Assembly: GCA_021820065.1 (NCBI GenBank)
Contig: JAKAEE010000017.1
Span: 1 to 54,590 of the forward strand
DNA length: 54,590 bases
Direction: 5' to 3'
Source: Bacteroidota bacterium
GTDB lineage: Bacteria > Bacteroidota > Ignavibacteria > Ignavibacteriales > Melioribacteraceae
Shown here piece after piece: positions 35,216 to 45,633 of this stretch. Position 1 is the first letter of the stretch; the number at the start of each line of letters is the position of its first letter. The notes under the pieces were generated by a model, which was not told where the DNA came from, searched no databases, and saw only the letters and a list, made by a program, of their open reading frames with translations. Position numbers and translations under genes: made by a program.

Positions 35216-37231
35216 TTATTTGATTAACTTTTTCATTTTCTCAATTTCATCGCGGAGATTTGCTGCGCGTTCAAATTCCAAATCCTTCGCCGCGGTCAAC
35301 ATTTCTTCCGTCATCTGCTCAAGCAGTTCTTTGCGCTGATCGTTCGTCATAAATTTTATAACCGGTTCGGCAACTTTAAGAAATGTGGATTCTTCTTTTT
35401 CGTAATCTCTTTTCCGCACGTCGGCAATAGAAGTTGACGACATGATTTCTTCGACGCTCTTGAAAATCGTTGTCGGTGTAATGTTGTGTTGTATATTATA
35501 CTCAGCTTGAAGTTTGCGGCGCCGGTTGGTTTCTTCTATTGTCTTCCGCATCGACTCGGTGATTTTATCGGCATACATGATAACTTTACCGTTCACGTTG
35601 CGCGCGGTACGTCCAGCCGTTTGCATTAGCGATCTTTCGCTGCGTAGGAATCCTTCTTTATCCGCATCAATGATTGCCACAAGTGAAACTTCCGGCAGAT
35701 CCAACCCTTCGCGAAGCAAATTCACGCCGACAAGCACATCAAAATCGCCGATTCGAAGATCGCGAATAATTTCTACGCGCTCGAGTGCATCAACTTCACT
35801 GTGAATGTAGCGGACTTTTATTTTCAGCTTGTCGAGATAATCACTCAAGTCTTCCGCCATTTTTTTTGTTAGCGTTGTCACCAGCACACGTTCTTTCAAT
35901 TCAACGCGCTTTCTGATCTCGCCAATCAAATCGTCTATCTGCGTTTTCACCGGACGAATTTCAATTCCCGGATCGAGTAATCCAGTCGGACGAATAACCT
36001 GCTCAACAAAAACACCTTGGCTTTTTTCGAGCTCATAACTTGCCGGCGTAGCGCTGACATAAATCACTTGATTGGTCAACGTATCATACTCTTCAAATTT
36101 GAGCGGACGGTTATCAAGCGCCGACGGAAGACGAAATCCGTATTCAACCAAAACTTCTTTTCGGGAACGGTCGCCGTTGTACATGCCGCGTATTTGAGGA
36201 AGAGTAACGTGGGATTCATCTATTATTAACAGAAAGTCTTTCGGAAAATAATCAAACAAGCAATAGGGGCGCGAGCCTGCCGAACGCCCGTCCATGTGAC
36301 GTGAATAATTTTCTATGCCCGAACAGTATCCGATCTCGCGCATCATTTCAATATCAAACTTTGTACGCTGCTCTAGCCGTTGCGCTTCAACATATTTTTC
36401 TTGCGACCAAAAATACTGAAGCCGTTCTTTCAATTCTGCTTCGATGGTTTGAATTCCCCGGTTCACCTGGTCCTTCGTAGTAACAAAATATTTTGCGGGA
36501 TAAATTGCCGATGTTTCGACCTCTTGAATTACATCACCGGTTATCGAATCAATTATCGAGAGACGTTCGATTTCATCACCCCAGAATTCGACTCGTATCG
36601 CCTCCTCGTACTGGTATGCCGGTATAATTTCAACGACATCGCCGCGAGCACGGAATGTTCCGCGCGTAAAATCTGCATCGTTGCGTGTGTAATAAATGTC
36701 TATCAAGCTGCGCAAAAGTTTTTTGCGCTCGATCGTCTGCCCTTTTCGCAAAAACATAATTTGGCGCGCGTACTCATCCGGTGCGCCGATACCGTAAATA
36801 CAGCTTACGCTGGCAACTATAATTACATCGTTCCGACCCTCTATCAGCGAAGTTGTTGCTTTCAATCGTAAGCGGTCAATTTCTTCGTTCACGGAAAAAT
36901 CTTTTTCGATGTAGAGATCGCGCTTAACAACGTACGCTTCCGGCTGGTAGTAATCATAATAGCTGATAAAAAATTCAACTGCATTGTTCGGGAAGAACGA
37001 TTTGAATTCGGAATAGAGCTGCGCCGCAAGAGTTTTGTTGTGAGAAATTATCAGCGTCGGACGGTTGTACTCTTTTATGATATTGCTCATCGTGTACGTT
37101 TTACCGCTGCCTGTTACGCCAAGCAAAACCTGATGTTTGTCGCCGCGCTTCAATCCTTCAAGTAATTCGGCAATTGCTTTCGGTTGATCGCCTGCTGGCT
37201 GATAATTAGAAACTAATTCGAATTTGTTCAT
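35216..37231 (-). CDS. uvrB: UvrABC excinuclease subunit B
   Basis: DNA-repair helicase-like subunit that loads onto damage with UvrA and recruits UvrC. Walker A is GVTGSGKT (residues 39-46), the beta-hairpin region is [11 protein letters not shown], the DEAD-like box is IDESH, and helicase motif VI is [11 protein letters not shown]. The C-terminal UVR domain ([21 protein letters not shown]) is intact. Length 671 is normal. Confidence 0.98.
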   Translation of the reverse strand: MNKFELVSNYQPAGDQPKAIAELLEGLKRGDKHQVLLGVTGSGKTYTMSNIIKEYNRPTLIISHNKTLAAQLYSEFKSFFPNNAVEFFISYYDYYQPEAYVVKRDLYIEKDFSVNEEIDRLRLKATTSLIEGRNDVIIVASVSCIYGIGAPDEYARQIMFLRKGQTIERKKLLRSLIDIYYTRNDADFTRGTFRARGDVVEIIPAYQYEEAIRVEFWGDEIERLSIIDSITGDVIQEVETSAIYPAKYFVTTKDQVNRGIQTIEAELKERLQYFWSQEKYVEAQRLEQRTKFDIEMMREIGYCSGIENYSRHMDGRSAGSRPYCLFDYFPKDFLLIIDESHVTLPQIRGMYNGDRSRKEVLVEYGFRLPSALDNRPLKFEEYDTLTNQVIYVSATPASYELEKSQGVFVEQVIRPTGLLDPGIEIRPVKTQIDDLIGEIRKRVELKERVLVTTLTKKMAEDLSDYLDKLKIKVRYIHSEVDALERVEIIRDLRIGDFDVLVGVNLLREGLDLPEVSLVAIIDADKEGFLRSERSLMQTAGRTARNVNGKVIMYADKITESMRKTIEETNRRRKLQAEYNIQHNITPTTIFKSVEEIMSSTSIADVRKRDYEKEESTFLKVAEPVIKFMTNDQRKELLEQMTEEMLTAAKDLEFERAANLRDEIEKMKKLIK

Positions 37232-37386
37232 GTTGTCTTTAAAGTAGTGCCGTGAATATATGAAATCATTTCCTATGGAAACGGAATTTCACGCTGAAAA
37301 ATTTCTGTACAAAAACTTACCTCAGAAATACTGAAAAAAATATTTAATTTTACTGGCAAAGAAAGCGTGTGCTTGGGAATTAGCAA

Positions 37387-37821
37387 ATGACAATTCAAGA
37401 AACACAGGAACAAATCGTTAACGAGTTCGATCAGTTCGTCGAATGGGAAGACAAATACAAACGAATCATCGATCTTGGCAGAGAACTTCCTTCGATGAAC
37501 GAGTCGTACAAAACGGAAAAGTATAAACTGAGCGGCTGTCAATCGCAAGTTTGGATTAACGCAAAACTTGAAGACAATAAAATATTTTTTGAAGCCGACA
37601 GTGATGCGGCAATTGTAAAGGGTTTGGTTGCGCTCTTGATAAAAGTTTATTCCGGTCACGCGCCGGAAGAAATACTTTCCTCACCGCCGGAGTTTGTCAA
37701 GAAGATCGGAATAGATAATCACCTTTCTCCAACACGCAAAAATGGTCTCGGCGCAATGATGAAACAGATTCAGATGTACGCAGTAGCTTATAAAACGTTG
37801 GCGACAAGAAATAAGACGTGA
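37387..37821 (+). CDS. sufE: SufE family sulfur acceptor protein
   Basis: The active cysteine is C51 in KLSGCQSQVW, the hallmark of SufE, which accepts persulfide sulfur from SufS and passes it to the Fe-S scaffold. EWEDKYKRIIDLGRELP at the start and SPTRKNGLGAMMKQI at the end complete the family pattern. Length 144 is normal. No other suf gene is nearby. Confidence 0.93.
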   Translation: MTIQETQEQIVNEFDQFVEWEDKYKRIIDLGRELPSMNESYKTEKYKLSGCQSQVWINAKLEDNKIFFEADSDAAIVKGLVALLIKVYSGHAPEEILSSPPEFVKKIGIDNHLSPTRKNGLGAMMKQIQMYAVAYKTLATRNKT

Positions 37822-37906
37822 AAAGTCAAATGTGAAAAGTGAAACGAAAAAATCTCCGCTCTAAAACTCTACTCTCAAACACTATATGCTCTACGTTCAT
37901 GCACTC

Positions 37907-38815
37907 TCATTTGTGCTGCCCAATCAATCCTTCTTCAAGACACTGGTTGCATTCGAACTGTAAAGTGATGTGGTGAATTCCGAATTTTGATTCGAGCATC
38001 TTTTCAATTTTCATTCTTAACGTATCGCTTTGACTTATTTTCATGTCGTTCACATTCACGTGCGCTTCAAGATGAATGTCGTTATCGCCCACCATCCACA
38101 AATGAATATGATGAATGTCGTCAACTTCGGAAAATTTTTCCACTTCGTTTTTGATATCCTCCAAAGAAATTTCCGGCGGCGCGCCTTCCATCAGTACATG
38201 AATCGCTTCGCCAAGTATTAGGTAGCATTCACGCATAATATAGATTCCGATCAGAACGGTCAGCAGCGAATCAATCCAAGTAATATTCCAAACCGCGATT
38301 GCAATTCCGCCGAGAATAACGGCAACAGAGGAAACCGAGTCGCTCAAAAGATGCATGTACGATGATCTAATGTTCAAGCTGGTTTTCGAATCGCGTTTCA
38401 AAAGAAGTGTCCCGGCAGCATTTGCAGCCAAACCAATCGCGGCAACAATTGTCATTATGCCCGCTTCAATTTTTCCGGGCTCGTAAAATCTTTTGAACGC
38501 TTCGTAGAAGAGAAATCCGTAAATCACGATTAACACAGAAGCGTTGATAACGGCGGCAAGAATTTCCGCGCGCTTCAATCCGAATGTGTGACGGTGGGAA
38601 TTATCCCGCCTTTTCAATTTTATAGCGATGTAAGAAATGATAATGGAAAGTGCGTCGCTGAAATTATGCAACGCGTCGGAAATAAGCGCAAGACTTCCGG
38701 AAATCAATCCGCCGACGATTTGAACTGCCGTAATTACAAAATTCAACAGCATTGTAATTATCAGCCGTCCGGTTACACTATTTAGCGAATGTTCGTGCGA
38801 ATGATTATGAGTCAC
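37907..38815 (-). CDS. Cation diffusion facilitator (CzcD-like zinc/cobalt/cadmium exporter)
   Basis: CDF metal/proton antiporter of 302 residues with six membrane helices. The metal site in helix II is SDALHNFSDAL and the matching one in helix V is HLLSDSVSSV. The His-rich start (THNHSHEHS) and the cytoplasmic C-terminal domain (VDDIHHIHLW, then IHHITLQFEC) bind metal as well. It exports divalent metals. Confidence 0.93.
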   Translation of the reverse strand: MTHNHSHEHSLNSVTGRLIITMLLNFVITAVQIVGGLISGSLALISDALHNFSDALSIIISYIAIKLKRRDNSHRHTFGLKRAEILAAVINASVLIVIYGFLFYEAFKRFYEPGKIEAGIMTIVAAIGLAANAAGTLLLKRDSKTSLNIRSSYMHLLSDSVSSVAVILGGIAIAVWNITWIDSLLTVLIGIYIMRECYLILGEAIHVLMEGAPPEISLEDIKNEVEKFSEVDDIHHIHLWMVGDNDIHLEAHVNVNDMKISQSDTLRMKIEKMLESKFGIHHITLQFECNQCLEEGLIGQHK

Positions 38816-38898
38816 TTTATTCTTTTCCGCCCGCCGTGTCGGACAGGCAATTTTTTCTTAAATTAGAACGCCGCTTCGTAAAAATGTGAATCGAGACA

Positions 38899-40167
38899 AT
38901 GAAAAACAAATTTTATAATGACTTTGATTTTGAACGATTGAAACCAAGCACGCGCGAAAACGATTACCGTTCACCGTTTCAAATCGACCGCGATAGAATT
39001 ATTCATTCGTCGGAGTTCAGGCGTCTTCAGGGTAAGACACAAGTTTTTTTGCCTGGCGAATATGATTTTTATCGGACGCGGTTAACTCACTCTATTGAAG
39101 TGGCACAAATCGGCAGATCGATCTGCAGTTTTCTTCTTTCGAAAGAAAAAGATTTGTTGAACGAAGAATATTTTATTGATGAGGATTTAGTTGAGTCTAT
39201 TTGTCTTTCTCACGATCTCGGTCATCCGCCGTTTGGACACGCGGGCGAAAGAATTTTGAACAAGCTGATGAAAAAATACGGCGGCTTTGAGGGAAACGCT
39301 CAAACGTTACGTCTTATTACCGAAATTTTTTATCGTCACGAGGATCACCATCGCGGAATGAATCCAACGCGCGCATTTCTTGACGGTATCTTGAAATACA
39401 AGGCGCCGTACAAACGTTTCAAGAATCCGGAGAATCATTTCATCTACGATGATCAAACAAAGTATATCGATTTTATTTTCGGCGGAAAGAAAACGCCGCG
39501 AATATTTACGTCGCCCGAAAAGTTAAATCAATTTCAAAGCATAGAATGCCAAATAATGGATTGGGCGGACGACACCGCTTACGCGATCAACGATTTAGTT
39601 GACAGCATTGCCGGCGGTTTTCTCACAATTCCAAAACTTATCCGGTGGCAGAATCAAAATAATTTAACAAAGCAGCAATTGCAGATCGTTCAGGAAATTA
39701 TAGAATGGATTGAGTCCGGCAACTATAAGCCCAAGTTCGGCGCACAGATCGGCGAGTTCGTCCGCGCAGTTGGTCTGAAAGAAAGAAAAACGTTTCTGGA
39801 TAAGCTTACCAATCGTTACAAATTTACACTCGTCGTTGAAAAAGAAATTTTTGACAAGGCGCAGATTTACAAGAAGATCGCTGTTGATCTTGTGTTCCGT
39901 TCGTCGCAGCTTCATCAAATTGAATTCAAGGGCAACAGCATGATCGAATCACTCTTCAAACTATTTGAAGAAAATTATATTAAATCGTTCGGCGATAGAA
40001 AGCTTCTGCCGAACTTCAACGATCGATTAATCCGTTCGGCAAAAACAAAATCCGACCGGGCGCGAATGGTATGCGACAACATTTCCGGCGCAACCGATTC
40101 ATACGCCATGCGGATGTATCGGCGTCTGTTCGATCCGGAATACAGTTCGCTTGCAGATTTAGTTTGA
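38899..40167 (+). CDS. dGTPase-like deoxynucleoside triphosphate triphosphohydrolase
   Basis: HD-domain hydrolase that cleaves dNTPs to the nucleoside and triphosphate. The metal ligands are visible as His in RTRLTHSIEV, His-Asp in CLSHDLGHPPFGHAGE and Asp in MDWADDTAYAINDLVDS. The opening ENDYRSPFQIDRDRIIHSSEFRRLQGKTQVF matches the Dgt family. Length 422 is normal. Its precise nucleotide preference is not known. Confidence 0.92.
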   Translation: MKNKFYNDFDFERLKPSTRENDYRSPFQIDRDRIIHSSEFRRLQGKTQVFLPGEYDFYRTRLTHSIEVAQIGRSICSFLLSKEKDLLNEEYFIDEDLVESICLSHDLGHPPFGHAGERILNKLMKKYGGFEGNAQTLRLITEIFYRHEDHHRGMNPTRAFLDGILKYKAPYKRFKNPENHFIYDDQTKYIDFIFGGKKTPRIFTSPEKLNQFQSIECQIMDWADDTAYAINDLVDSIAGGFLTIPKLIRWQNQNNLTKQQLQIVQEIIEWIESGNYKPKFGAQIGEFVRAVGLKERKTFLDKLTNRYKFTLVVEKEIFDKAQIYKKIAVDLVFRSSQLHQIEFKGNSMIESLFKLFEENYIKSFGDRKLLPNFNDRLIRSAKTKSDRARMVCDNISGATDSYAMRMYRRLFDPEYSSLADLV

Positions 40168-40220
40168 TCATTTCCATTTCGAACTTTTTTTACAGTAATT
40201 GAATTTCTTATAAAAGCTCC

Positions 40221-41417
40221 ATGGCTAATTCAAAAATAACATTGCACGAAAGCGAATTGCGATATAACAGACTCCTCCAATACTTAACTGATTATATTTA
40301 TACCGTAAAGGTCGAAGGCGGTAAAGCCGTTGAGACTTATCACGGGCCGGGATGTTTTACCGTCACCGGTTATGCGTCGGAAGATTATCTTGCCGATCCC
40401 GATCTTTGGTACAGGATGGTTCACGAAGACGACAAAGCCGCTGTTCTTGATCAAGCCAATAAAGCGCTTGCCGGCATTGAAGTAAAACCTATGGAACACA
40501 GAATTATTCACCGCGACGGTTCTTTGCGATGGGTTCGCAATAGTATTGTCCTATCAAAAGATTCGTTGGGCACGCTGCTTTCGTACGACGGATTGATAAA
40601 CGACATCACCGAACTCAAAGAAGCTGAAGAGGAAACAGAATCAAAACGTCGTCAGTTGATTCAAGCCGACAAAATGGTTTCGCTCGGGACAATGGTAAGC
40701 GGCATCGCCCACGAAATAAATAATCCTACCAACTTTGTTCTTCTAAACGCGCGGTTTCTTCAAAAAGTTTGGGATGATATTCTGCCTGTGCTCAGAGAAT
40801 ATTCCCAACAGCATGACGACTTTGCCGTGGCGGGATTCCAAAGCTCGAAAGCTAAAGGAAAAGTAAAACAGTCTTTGGATGGAATTGTTCATGGTGCTCT
40901 TAGAATTCAAAAGATTACAAAAAGTCTCACCAACTTTGCGCGCATTGATGCCGGAGAGCTTGATCAGCTTGTCGATCTCAAAAGTGTGATGAGCAATGCG
41001 ATTCTTCTAACCGAAAACGAAGTGAAAAGATCGACCGATAATTTTTGGGTTTATTATAATACCGAACTTCCCGCAATAAAAGGAAACGCCCAGCAGCTGG
41101 AACAGGTGCTTATAAATCTTATTAACAATGCCTGCCAATCGCTCACAAATAAAAATCAGAGAATCTCAATCGATCTCGGCGTTGACGCAACCGGTAATTT
41201 TATTTGTATTGAAATCAAAGATGAAGGCACCGGAATCGAAAAAGAAAATCTCAAAAATATTTTTGATCCATTCTTCACAACAAAAAGAGGAACCGGCGGA
41301 ACAGGTTTGGGTTTGTACATCTCATACAATATCGTTAAAAGTCACGGCGGTGATTTGATTATCAAAAGTGAAAAAGGCAAAGGAACGGTTTGCAAAATAA
41401 AACTTCCTATTAATTAA
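40221..41417 (+). CDS. PAS-domain sensor histidine kinase
   Basis: One PAS domain (about residues 12-137) is followed by a dimerisation helix with H164 in SGIAHEINNPTNF, and a HATPase domain with N box LINNACQS, G1 DEGTGIEKEN and G2 GGTGLGLYI. There is no membrane segment, so it senses an internal cue. The family is the atoS/ntrB-like HisKA type. The NtrC-type regulator starts 13 bases downstream and is its obvious partner. Confidence 0.92.
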   Translation: MANSKITLHESELRYNRLLQYLTDYIYTVKVEGGKAVETYHGPGCFTVTGYASEDYLADPDLWYRMVHEDDKAAVLDQANKALAGIEVKPMEHRIIHRDGSLRWVRNSIVLSKDSLGTLLSYDGLINDITELKEAEEETESKRRQLIQADKMVSLGTMVSGIAHEINNPTNFVLLNARFLQKVWDDILPVLREYSQQHDDFAVAGFQSSKAKGKVKQSLDGIVHGALRIQKITKSLTNFARIDAGELDQLVDLKSVMSNAILLTENEVKRSTDNFWVYYNTELPAIKGNAQQLEQVLINLINNACQSLTNKNQRISIDLGVDATGNFICIEIKDEGTGIEKENLKNIFDPFFTTKRGTGGTGLGLYISYNIVKSHGGDLIIKSEKGKGTVCKIKLPIN

Positions 41418-41430
41418 CGGAGTACTAAAA

Positions 41431-42852
41431 ATGGCTGCGGCTGAATTTCCATCTCTTCCCGTGCTGTTGGTTGACGACGAACAGCAATTTCTTCTCAGCG
41501 CTGAGTTGACGCTGACTGCGAGTGGGATTAACAACATAAAAACTTTATCGGACAGCCGTGAAGTTCTTCCTCTTCTTGAAAAAGAAGAATTTTCAATAAT
41601 TGTTTTGGATATAAACATGCCGTACATGACCGGTCTGGAGTTAATTCCGCGGATTGTGGAAAGAAATCCATTCGTTCCAATTGTTGTTGTTACGGCGATT
41701 AATGATGTTGATAGTGCGGTCAAATGTATAAAAGCAGGCGCATTCAATTACCTTCTTAAGCCGGTTGATGAAACGCGTCTTGTTACAACGATCAGAAGCG
41801 GGTTGGATCTGCGCGACGTTCGTGACGAGAACAAACGTTTGAAAGATTATCTGCTGAAAGACAAACTTGAAAATCCCGAAGCGTTTCGGGAAATAATTAC
41901 GAAGAGCAATTCGATGCGTGCTATTTTTAAATACATCGAAGCGATTTCGAAAACGATGCTTCCTGTTCTCGTTACCGGCGAAACGGGAGTTGGCAAAGAA
42001 TTAATCGCGCGGTCGATTCACCGTCTAAGCAAAAGAAAGGGCGAGATGGTTGAGTTGAACGTGGCAGGAGTAGATGATAATTTATTTTCAGATACTTTAT
42101 TTGGCCACAAACGCGGCGCGTTTACAAATGCGGAAAGCGACCGCAAAGGAATGATCGAGCAAGCGGAGAAAGGAACATTGTTCTTGGATGAAATCGGCGA
42201 CTTAAGTTTGGAATCCCAAGTCAAACTGCTTCGGTTAATTCAAGAAGGAAAATATTATCCGCTGGGGTCGGATATGGCAAAACTTGCCGATGTCAGAATC
42301 ATTTGCGCCACAAACAAAAATGTTGAAGAATTGCGCGACAATAATTCTTTCCGAAAAGATCTTTACTACCGGCTGCAGACACATCTGATACATATTCCGT
42401 CCTTGCGTGAACGCAAGGGCGATATCCCGCAGTTGATAAATCATTTTCTGGAAAAAGCATCGGTGCGGCTTAACAAAAAGAAACCGGCTGTTCCGAAAGA
42501 AATATACACGATCCTTTCCAGTTACAACTTCCCGGGGAACGTTCGCGAACTTGAGGGAATTATTTTTGACGCAGTTAGCGTTCATTCGTCCGGTATTATG
42601 TCTCTGGAATCAATTCGAGAAAAAATTTTTCCTAAGGAGAGAGGAAAAGAATTTTTTGCCGAACAACAAACAGAGATCGCCGAAGAAAAAATTCAATTCG
42701 GCGAGCAACTGCCGTCACTTGATGAAGCCGATGATCTGCTGATAAAGGAAGCTCTGAAGCGGAGCGACGGAAACCAAACCATAGCCGCCGATTTACTTGG
42801 CATAAGCAGAAGAGCGCTTAATAACCGGCTTAATAGAAAAAAAGAATCGTAA
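41431..42852 (+). CDS. NtrC-family sigma-54-dependent response regulator
   Basis: Receiver domain with D60 as phosphoacceptor (IIVLDINMP), AAA+ domain with Walker A GETGVGKE (183-190) and Walker B LFLDEIGD (250-257), and a C-terminal Fis helix-turn-helix (SDGNQTIAADLLGISRRALNNRL). The sigma-54 contact loop reads GAFTNA (229-234) instead of the canonical GAFTGA. The arginine finger region LRERKGDIPQL is present. Length 473 is normal. Targets are unknown. Confidence 0.93.
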   Translation: MAAAEFPSLPVLLVDDEQQFLLSAELTLTASGINNIKTLSDSREVLPLLEKEEFSIIVLDINMPYMTGLELIPRIVERNPFVPIVVVTAINDVDSAVKCIKAGAFNYLLKPVDETRLVTTIRSGLDLRDVRDENKRLKDYLLKDKLENPEAFREIITKSNSMRAIFKYIEAISKTMLPVLVTGETGVGKELIARSIHRLSKRKGEMVELNVAGVDDNLFSDTLFGHKRGAFTNAESDRKGMIEQAEKGTLFLDEIGDLSLESQVKLLRLIQEGKYYPLGSDMAKLADVRIICATNKNVEELRDNNSFRKDLYYRLQTHLIHIPSLRERKGDIPQLINHFLEKASVRLNKKKPAVPKEIYTILSSYNFPGNVRELEGIIFDAVSVHSSGIMSLESIREKIFPKERGKEFFAEQQTEIAEEKIQFGEQLPSLDEADDLLIKEALKRSDGNQTIAADLLGISRRALNNRLNRKKES

Positions 42853-42996
42853 TTTTTTCAGCAATAAATGGGTGCCACATTTCTGCTCATGTTTTCCTCA
42901 AATTGCTTTAAAGACGCACCAGTAATTTCATGACGCCTGCAAACATTTTTTCCATAAATCGTTTCGTTAAACAGAATTAACCGTCTTGCACCACTT

Positions 42997-43012
42997 TGGC
43001 ATTTCAATTGAA
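42997..43012 (+). promoter_or_regulatory. Weak sigma-54-like promoter before the secreted hypothetical gene
   Basis: TGGCAT, 5 bases and TTGAA resemble the sigma-54 -24/-12 pattern, with GA at -12 where GC is expected. It lies about 46 bases before the next ATG and immediately after the NtrC-type regulator gene. The surrounding 205-base gap shows nothing else. Confidence 0.25.
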
Positions 43013-43057
43013 AAGTAAAAAGCAAATAACTTTTTAACAAAATAGAAAGGATACAAT

Positions 43058-43474
43058 ATGAAAACGAAATATGTTATTAATTTATTTGCTGCCTTTTTGA
43101 TATTGGCTTTTACCGCAACAGCATTTGCTCAAGAGCCTGGAAACGCTAAACCATTCAGCGACAAGTTGGTAGTAGGCACCTTAAACGCGATGAACAACAG
43201 TTTGCCGGCAGTAGTTGAATCGTCTTTGTTTGTAACACTTGAACTAAAAGACAGATACCCGCAAGAGAACTACGCTAAAATTCTCGAACGTCTTGAAGAC
43301 TTGTCGAAAAACGGTTCTACTCTTGCGATAAGATACAAAGCTGGTTTAGCGGCAATATATTTTAATTTCTACGACCAGTTCAAAGACATAAAAATTTCCG
43401 ATAAGGAAAATCAGGATCAGTATTTCAGATTGATCACCAGCAGAATTCAAAACAATTACTTTGTACTGAATTAA
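43058..43474 (+). CDS. Exported protein of unknown function
   Basis: A 138-residue protein with a clear signal peptide (LFAAFLILAFTATAFAQ, cleavage after AFA). The mature part is helical, with KPFSDKLVVGTLNAMNNSLPAVVESSLFVTLELKD, then repeats of amphipathic helices. I do not recognise a family. AAAGGA lies 6 bases upstream. It follows the kinase/NtrC pair in a possible regulatory link and ends in a strong terminator. Confidence 0.7.
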   Translation: MKTKYVINLFAAFLILAFTATAFAQEPGNAKPFSDKLVVGTLNAMNNSLPAVVESSLFVTLELKDRYPQENYAKILERLEDLSKNGSTLAIRYKAGLAAIYFNFYDQFKDIKISDKENQDQYFRLITSRIQNNYFVLN

Positions 43475-43502
43475 AAACTTGTGCCTCAAATGACGTCAAT
43501 GG

Positions 43503-43538
43503 GCCCGGCTTAAAGATAAAAGTCGGGCTTGTTGTTTT
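43503..43538 (+). terminator. Rho-independent terminator after the exported hypothetical gene
   Basis: A 9-bp stem (GCCCGGCTT / AAGTCGGGC, one wobble) with an 8-base loop is followed by TTGTTGTTTT, a textbook terminator on the plus strand. The T-run touches the end of the convergent ispH gene. Confidence 0.85.
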
Positions 43539-44763
43539 AAACACCGCTCAACGAAGCTATTACTAAATCAATATTTTTTACGTTCTGATAAAACGCCAAC
43601 AGCTTGTTAAGCACATCATCCACAATGGAGTCCGGGCACGAGGCGCCGCTTGTTACTGCAATTGTGATTTGATCTTTTGCAGGCAGGTATTCTTCCGTAA
43701 CAATTTCTTTGTGTAAGCCAAGATCAAAATGGCTGATTAACTTTTCCGAAATTATTTTTTCGACATCAGAGATAAAGTAGGTGTCAAATCTCTGTTCGAG
43801 TAGCTCAACTAGATGTGATGTGTTTGAACTGTTATAGCCGCCGACAACAACGGCAAGATCGGCGTGTTCTTTTAGCAATCCGAGTGTCGCGCTTTGATTA
43901 TCATTCGTTGCATAGCAAAGCGTATCGTGTGTATCCGCAAAATGCTCTTTTATGTTTTCGTCGCCGTATTTCTTGATCATTGCCTCACGGAAAAGATCGG
44001 CAATCTCTTGGGTCTCGCTTGAAAGCATGGTCGTTTGGTTCACAACGCCGATTCGTTTTAGGTCGCGGTTAATATCAAAACCCGCCGAAAATTTTCCGTC
44101 GAAAAACTCGTAGAAGTCACGATCTGATTTTTCTTTCAGAATGACACCGGATAAAAATTTCGCTTCCTCCAGATTTCGAACAATCAGCGCTTTAGAGTTT
44201 TGAATGCTATGAGAAAAAGTCGCGCGGGTCTCTTCGTGTTTTGCCTTTCCGTGAATGATGATTGTATAATTCTGTTTACCAAGTTCCTTCGAACGCGTCC
44301 AGACTTTTTCAACAAACGGACATGTCGTGTTGAACTTAACTATGTCTATTCCTTTTTGCTTTAGAATGTTTTCCGTTTCGATCGTGGTGCCGAATGCAGG
44401 GATTATTACGATGTCCTTTGAGGTGATGTCGCTCCAATCAATTAGCAGATTCCCATAATTGTCGGAAATGAATTGAATCCCCCTGCTCAAGAGATCCAAA
44501 TTCACTTGGGGATTATGAATCATCTCACTCAAGAGAAAAATTCTTTTGTCCGGGTTTTCCTCGAAAGTTTTATATGCAATCTCAATCGCATTTTCAACGC
44601 CGTAACAAAAACCGAAATGACGCGCTATCAAAAATTTAACCGGTCCAAAATCCAGAACCGTTGGCGAAAAATCTTTCTTTCGCGGATCATCGGATTTGCG
44701 AAGTTCTTTTATCCTTGAAATTATTGGACTGCGGTAACGCAACGGTATATCAAATTTTTTCAT
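43537..44763 (-). CDS. ispH: 4-hydroxy-3-methylbut-2-enyl diphosphate reductase, long form
   Basis: Final enzyme of the MEP isoprenoid pathway. The three [4Fe-4S] cysteines are C53 (HFGFCYGVENA), C148 (FNTTCPFVEKV) and C376 (GASCPDSIVDDV). The catalytic Glu lies in the TTM/LSSETQEIAD block region. At 408 residues it is the longer form seen in plants, cyanobacteria and some Bacteroidota relatives, against about 310 in E. coli. It sits alone on the minus strand. Confidence 0.94.
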   Translation of the reverse strand: MKKFDIPLRYRSPIISRIKELRKSDDPRKKDFSPTVLDFGPVKFLIARHFGFCYGVENAIEIAYKTFEENPDKRIFLLSEMIHNPQVNLDLLSRGIQFISDNYGNLLIDWSDITSKDIVIIPAFGTTIETENILKQKGIDIVKFNTTCPFVEKVWTRSKELGKQNYTIIIHGKAKHEETRATFSHSIQNSKALIVRNLEEAKFLSGVILKEKSDRDFYEFFDGKFSAGFDINRDLKRIGVVNQTTMLSSETQEIADLFREAMIKKYGDENIKEHFADTHDTLCYATNDNQSATLGLLKEHADLAVVVGGYNSSNTSHLVELLEQRFDTYFISDVEKIISEKLISHFDLGLHKEIVTEEYLPAKDQITIAVTSGASCPDSIVDDVLNKLLAFYQNVKNIDLVIASLSGV

Positions 44764-44787
44764 CTGTTGTAAAAAACCAATCGCTCT

Positions 44788-45633
44788 CTATTTCAACTTT
44801 GATTTTATCTGACTTTCCAAGAAATCTACCTGTGCGACAAACGATTGATAATTTTTATCGCTGCGCCCGGCATCGCGGCATTTTTCCAGAGTTTTTAGCG
44901 CTTCCTTAAAATTGTTCTGCTGGAAAAGAACTTTCGCCTTAACAAAATACGGGTAGTATGCGCCATCAAGAGAAATCGCTTTGTCCGCCCATTGCAAAGC
45001 TTCATCCAAAAACATTTCATTGTCTGCGGCATAATTGGCGCTCTCTGCATAAACTTGCCAATTATCGGGCTTGGAAGCAATTGCTTCTTTAACTTTTGCG
45101 TGGACCTGGTTCATTAAATCAACTTCTGCTTTAAAACTTATTTGAAGATTTTCCCAGTTCATTAAAACATCAACCGAATTATCAGTTAGATTAGAAAAAG
45201 AGAATTGGAGTCGTTCAGTAAAATTTCCCTTTACAGGTTTAACGGTGAATCTCAGCAAATCGTCTTCCTGTTTGTAATTGAACGCGCCCCACTGTTTATC
45301 AACCTTATTAAGAACTACTGTCCATGCATCCGTAGTCGGTATTGTAAACAATGAATATTTTCCAGCGGGGACTTTATTTCCATCAAGTGTTACGTCGGTT
45401 GTAAATTGGATTGTTGTTGCTTCGTTTGCGCCGGTTCGCCAAACTTGATTGTATGGAACCAATCCGCCCCAAATTGTTCTCCCCTTAACACCCGGACGAC
45501 AGTAGTCAATTGTTATGTTAGTATATCCAATCGTTTGCGAGACGCTCGCCTTGGGGCTAAGTCTTGGCAAATCAACTTGAGCGAAAATTGTCCCGGTTGC
45601 TAAAAGCATAAAAGCAAAGTATCGGCTTTTCAT
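44788..45633 (-). CDS. DUF2911-domain exported protein with C-terminal TPR region
   Basis: After a signal peptide (YFAFMLLATGTIFAQ), residues 20-175 carry the DUF2911 signature (LSPKASVSQTIGYTNITIDYCRPGVKGRTIWGG, then VWRTGANEATTI, then GKYSLFTIP). Two to three TPR units follow (EALQWADKAISLDGAYYPYFVKAKVLFQQNNFKEAL). The start is the ATG at 45633, with GGGAG upstream; a GTG 12 bases earlier is less likely. Function unknown. It lies 25 bases upstream of ispH. Confidence 0.88.
   Translation of the reverse strand: MKSRYFAFMLLATGTIFAQVDLPRLSPKASVSQTIGYTNITIDYCRPGVKGRTIWGGLVPYNQVWRTGANEATTIQFTTDVTLDGNKVPAGKYSLFTIPTTDAWTVVLNKVDKQWGAFNYKQEDDLLRFTVKPVKGNFTERLQFSFSNLTDNSVDVLMNWENLQISFKAEVDLMNQVHAKVKEAIASKPDNWQVYAESANYAADNEMFLDEALQWADKAISLDGAYYPYFVKAKVLFQQNNFKEALKTLEKCRDAGRSDKNYQSFVAQVDFLESQIKSKLK

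Noticed and set aside
42858..43040. Minus-strand 60-codon open frame between the NtrC regulator and the exported hypothetical
   Set aside because: No ribosome site, no domain and low-complexity reading; the gap is more likely regulatory.
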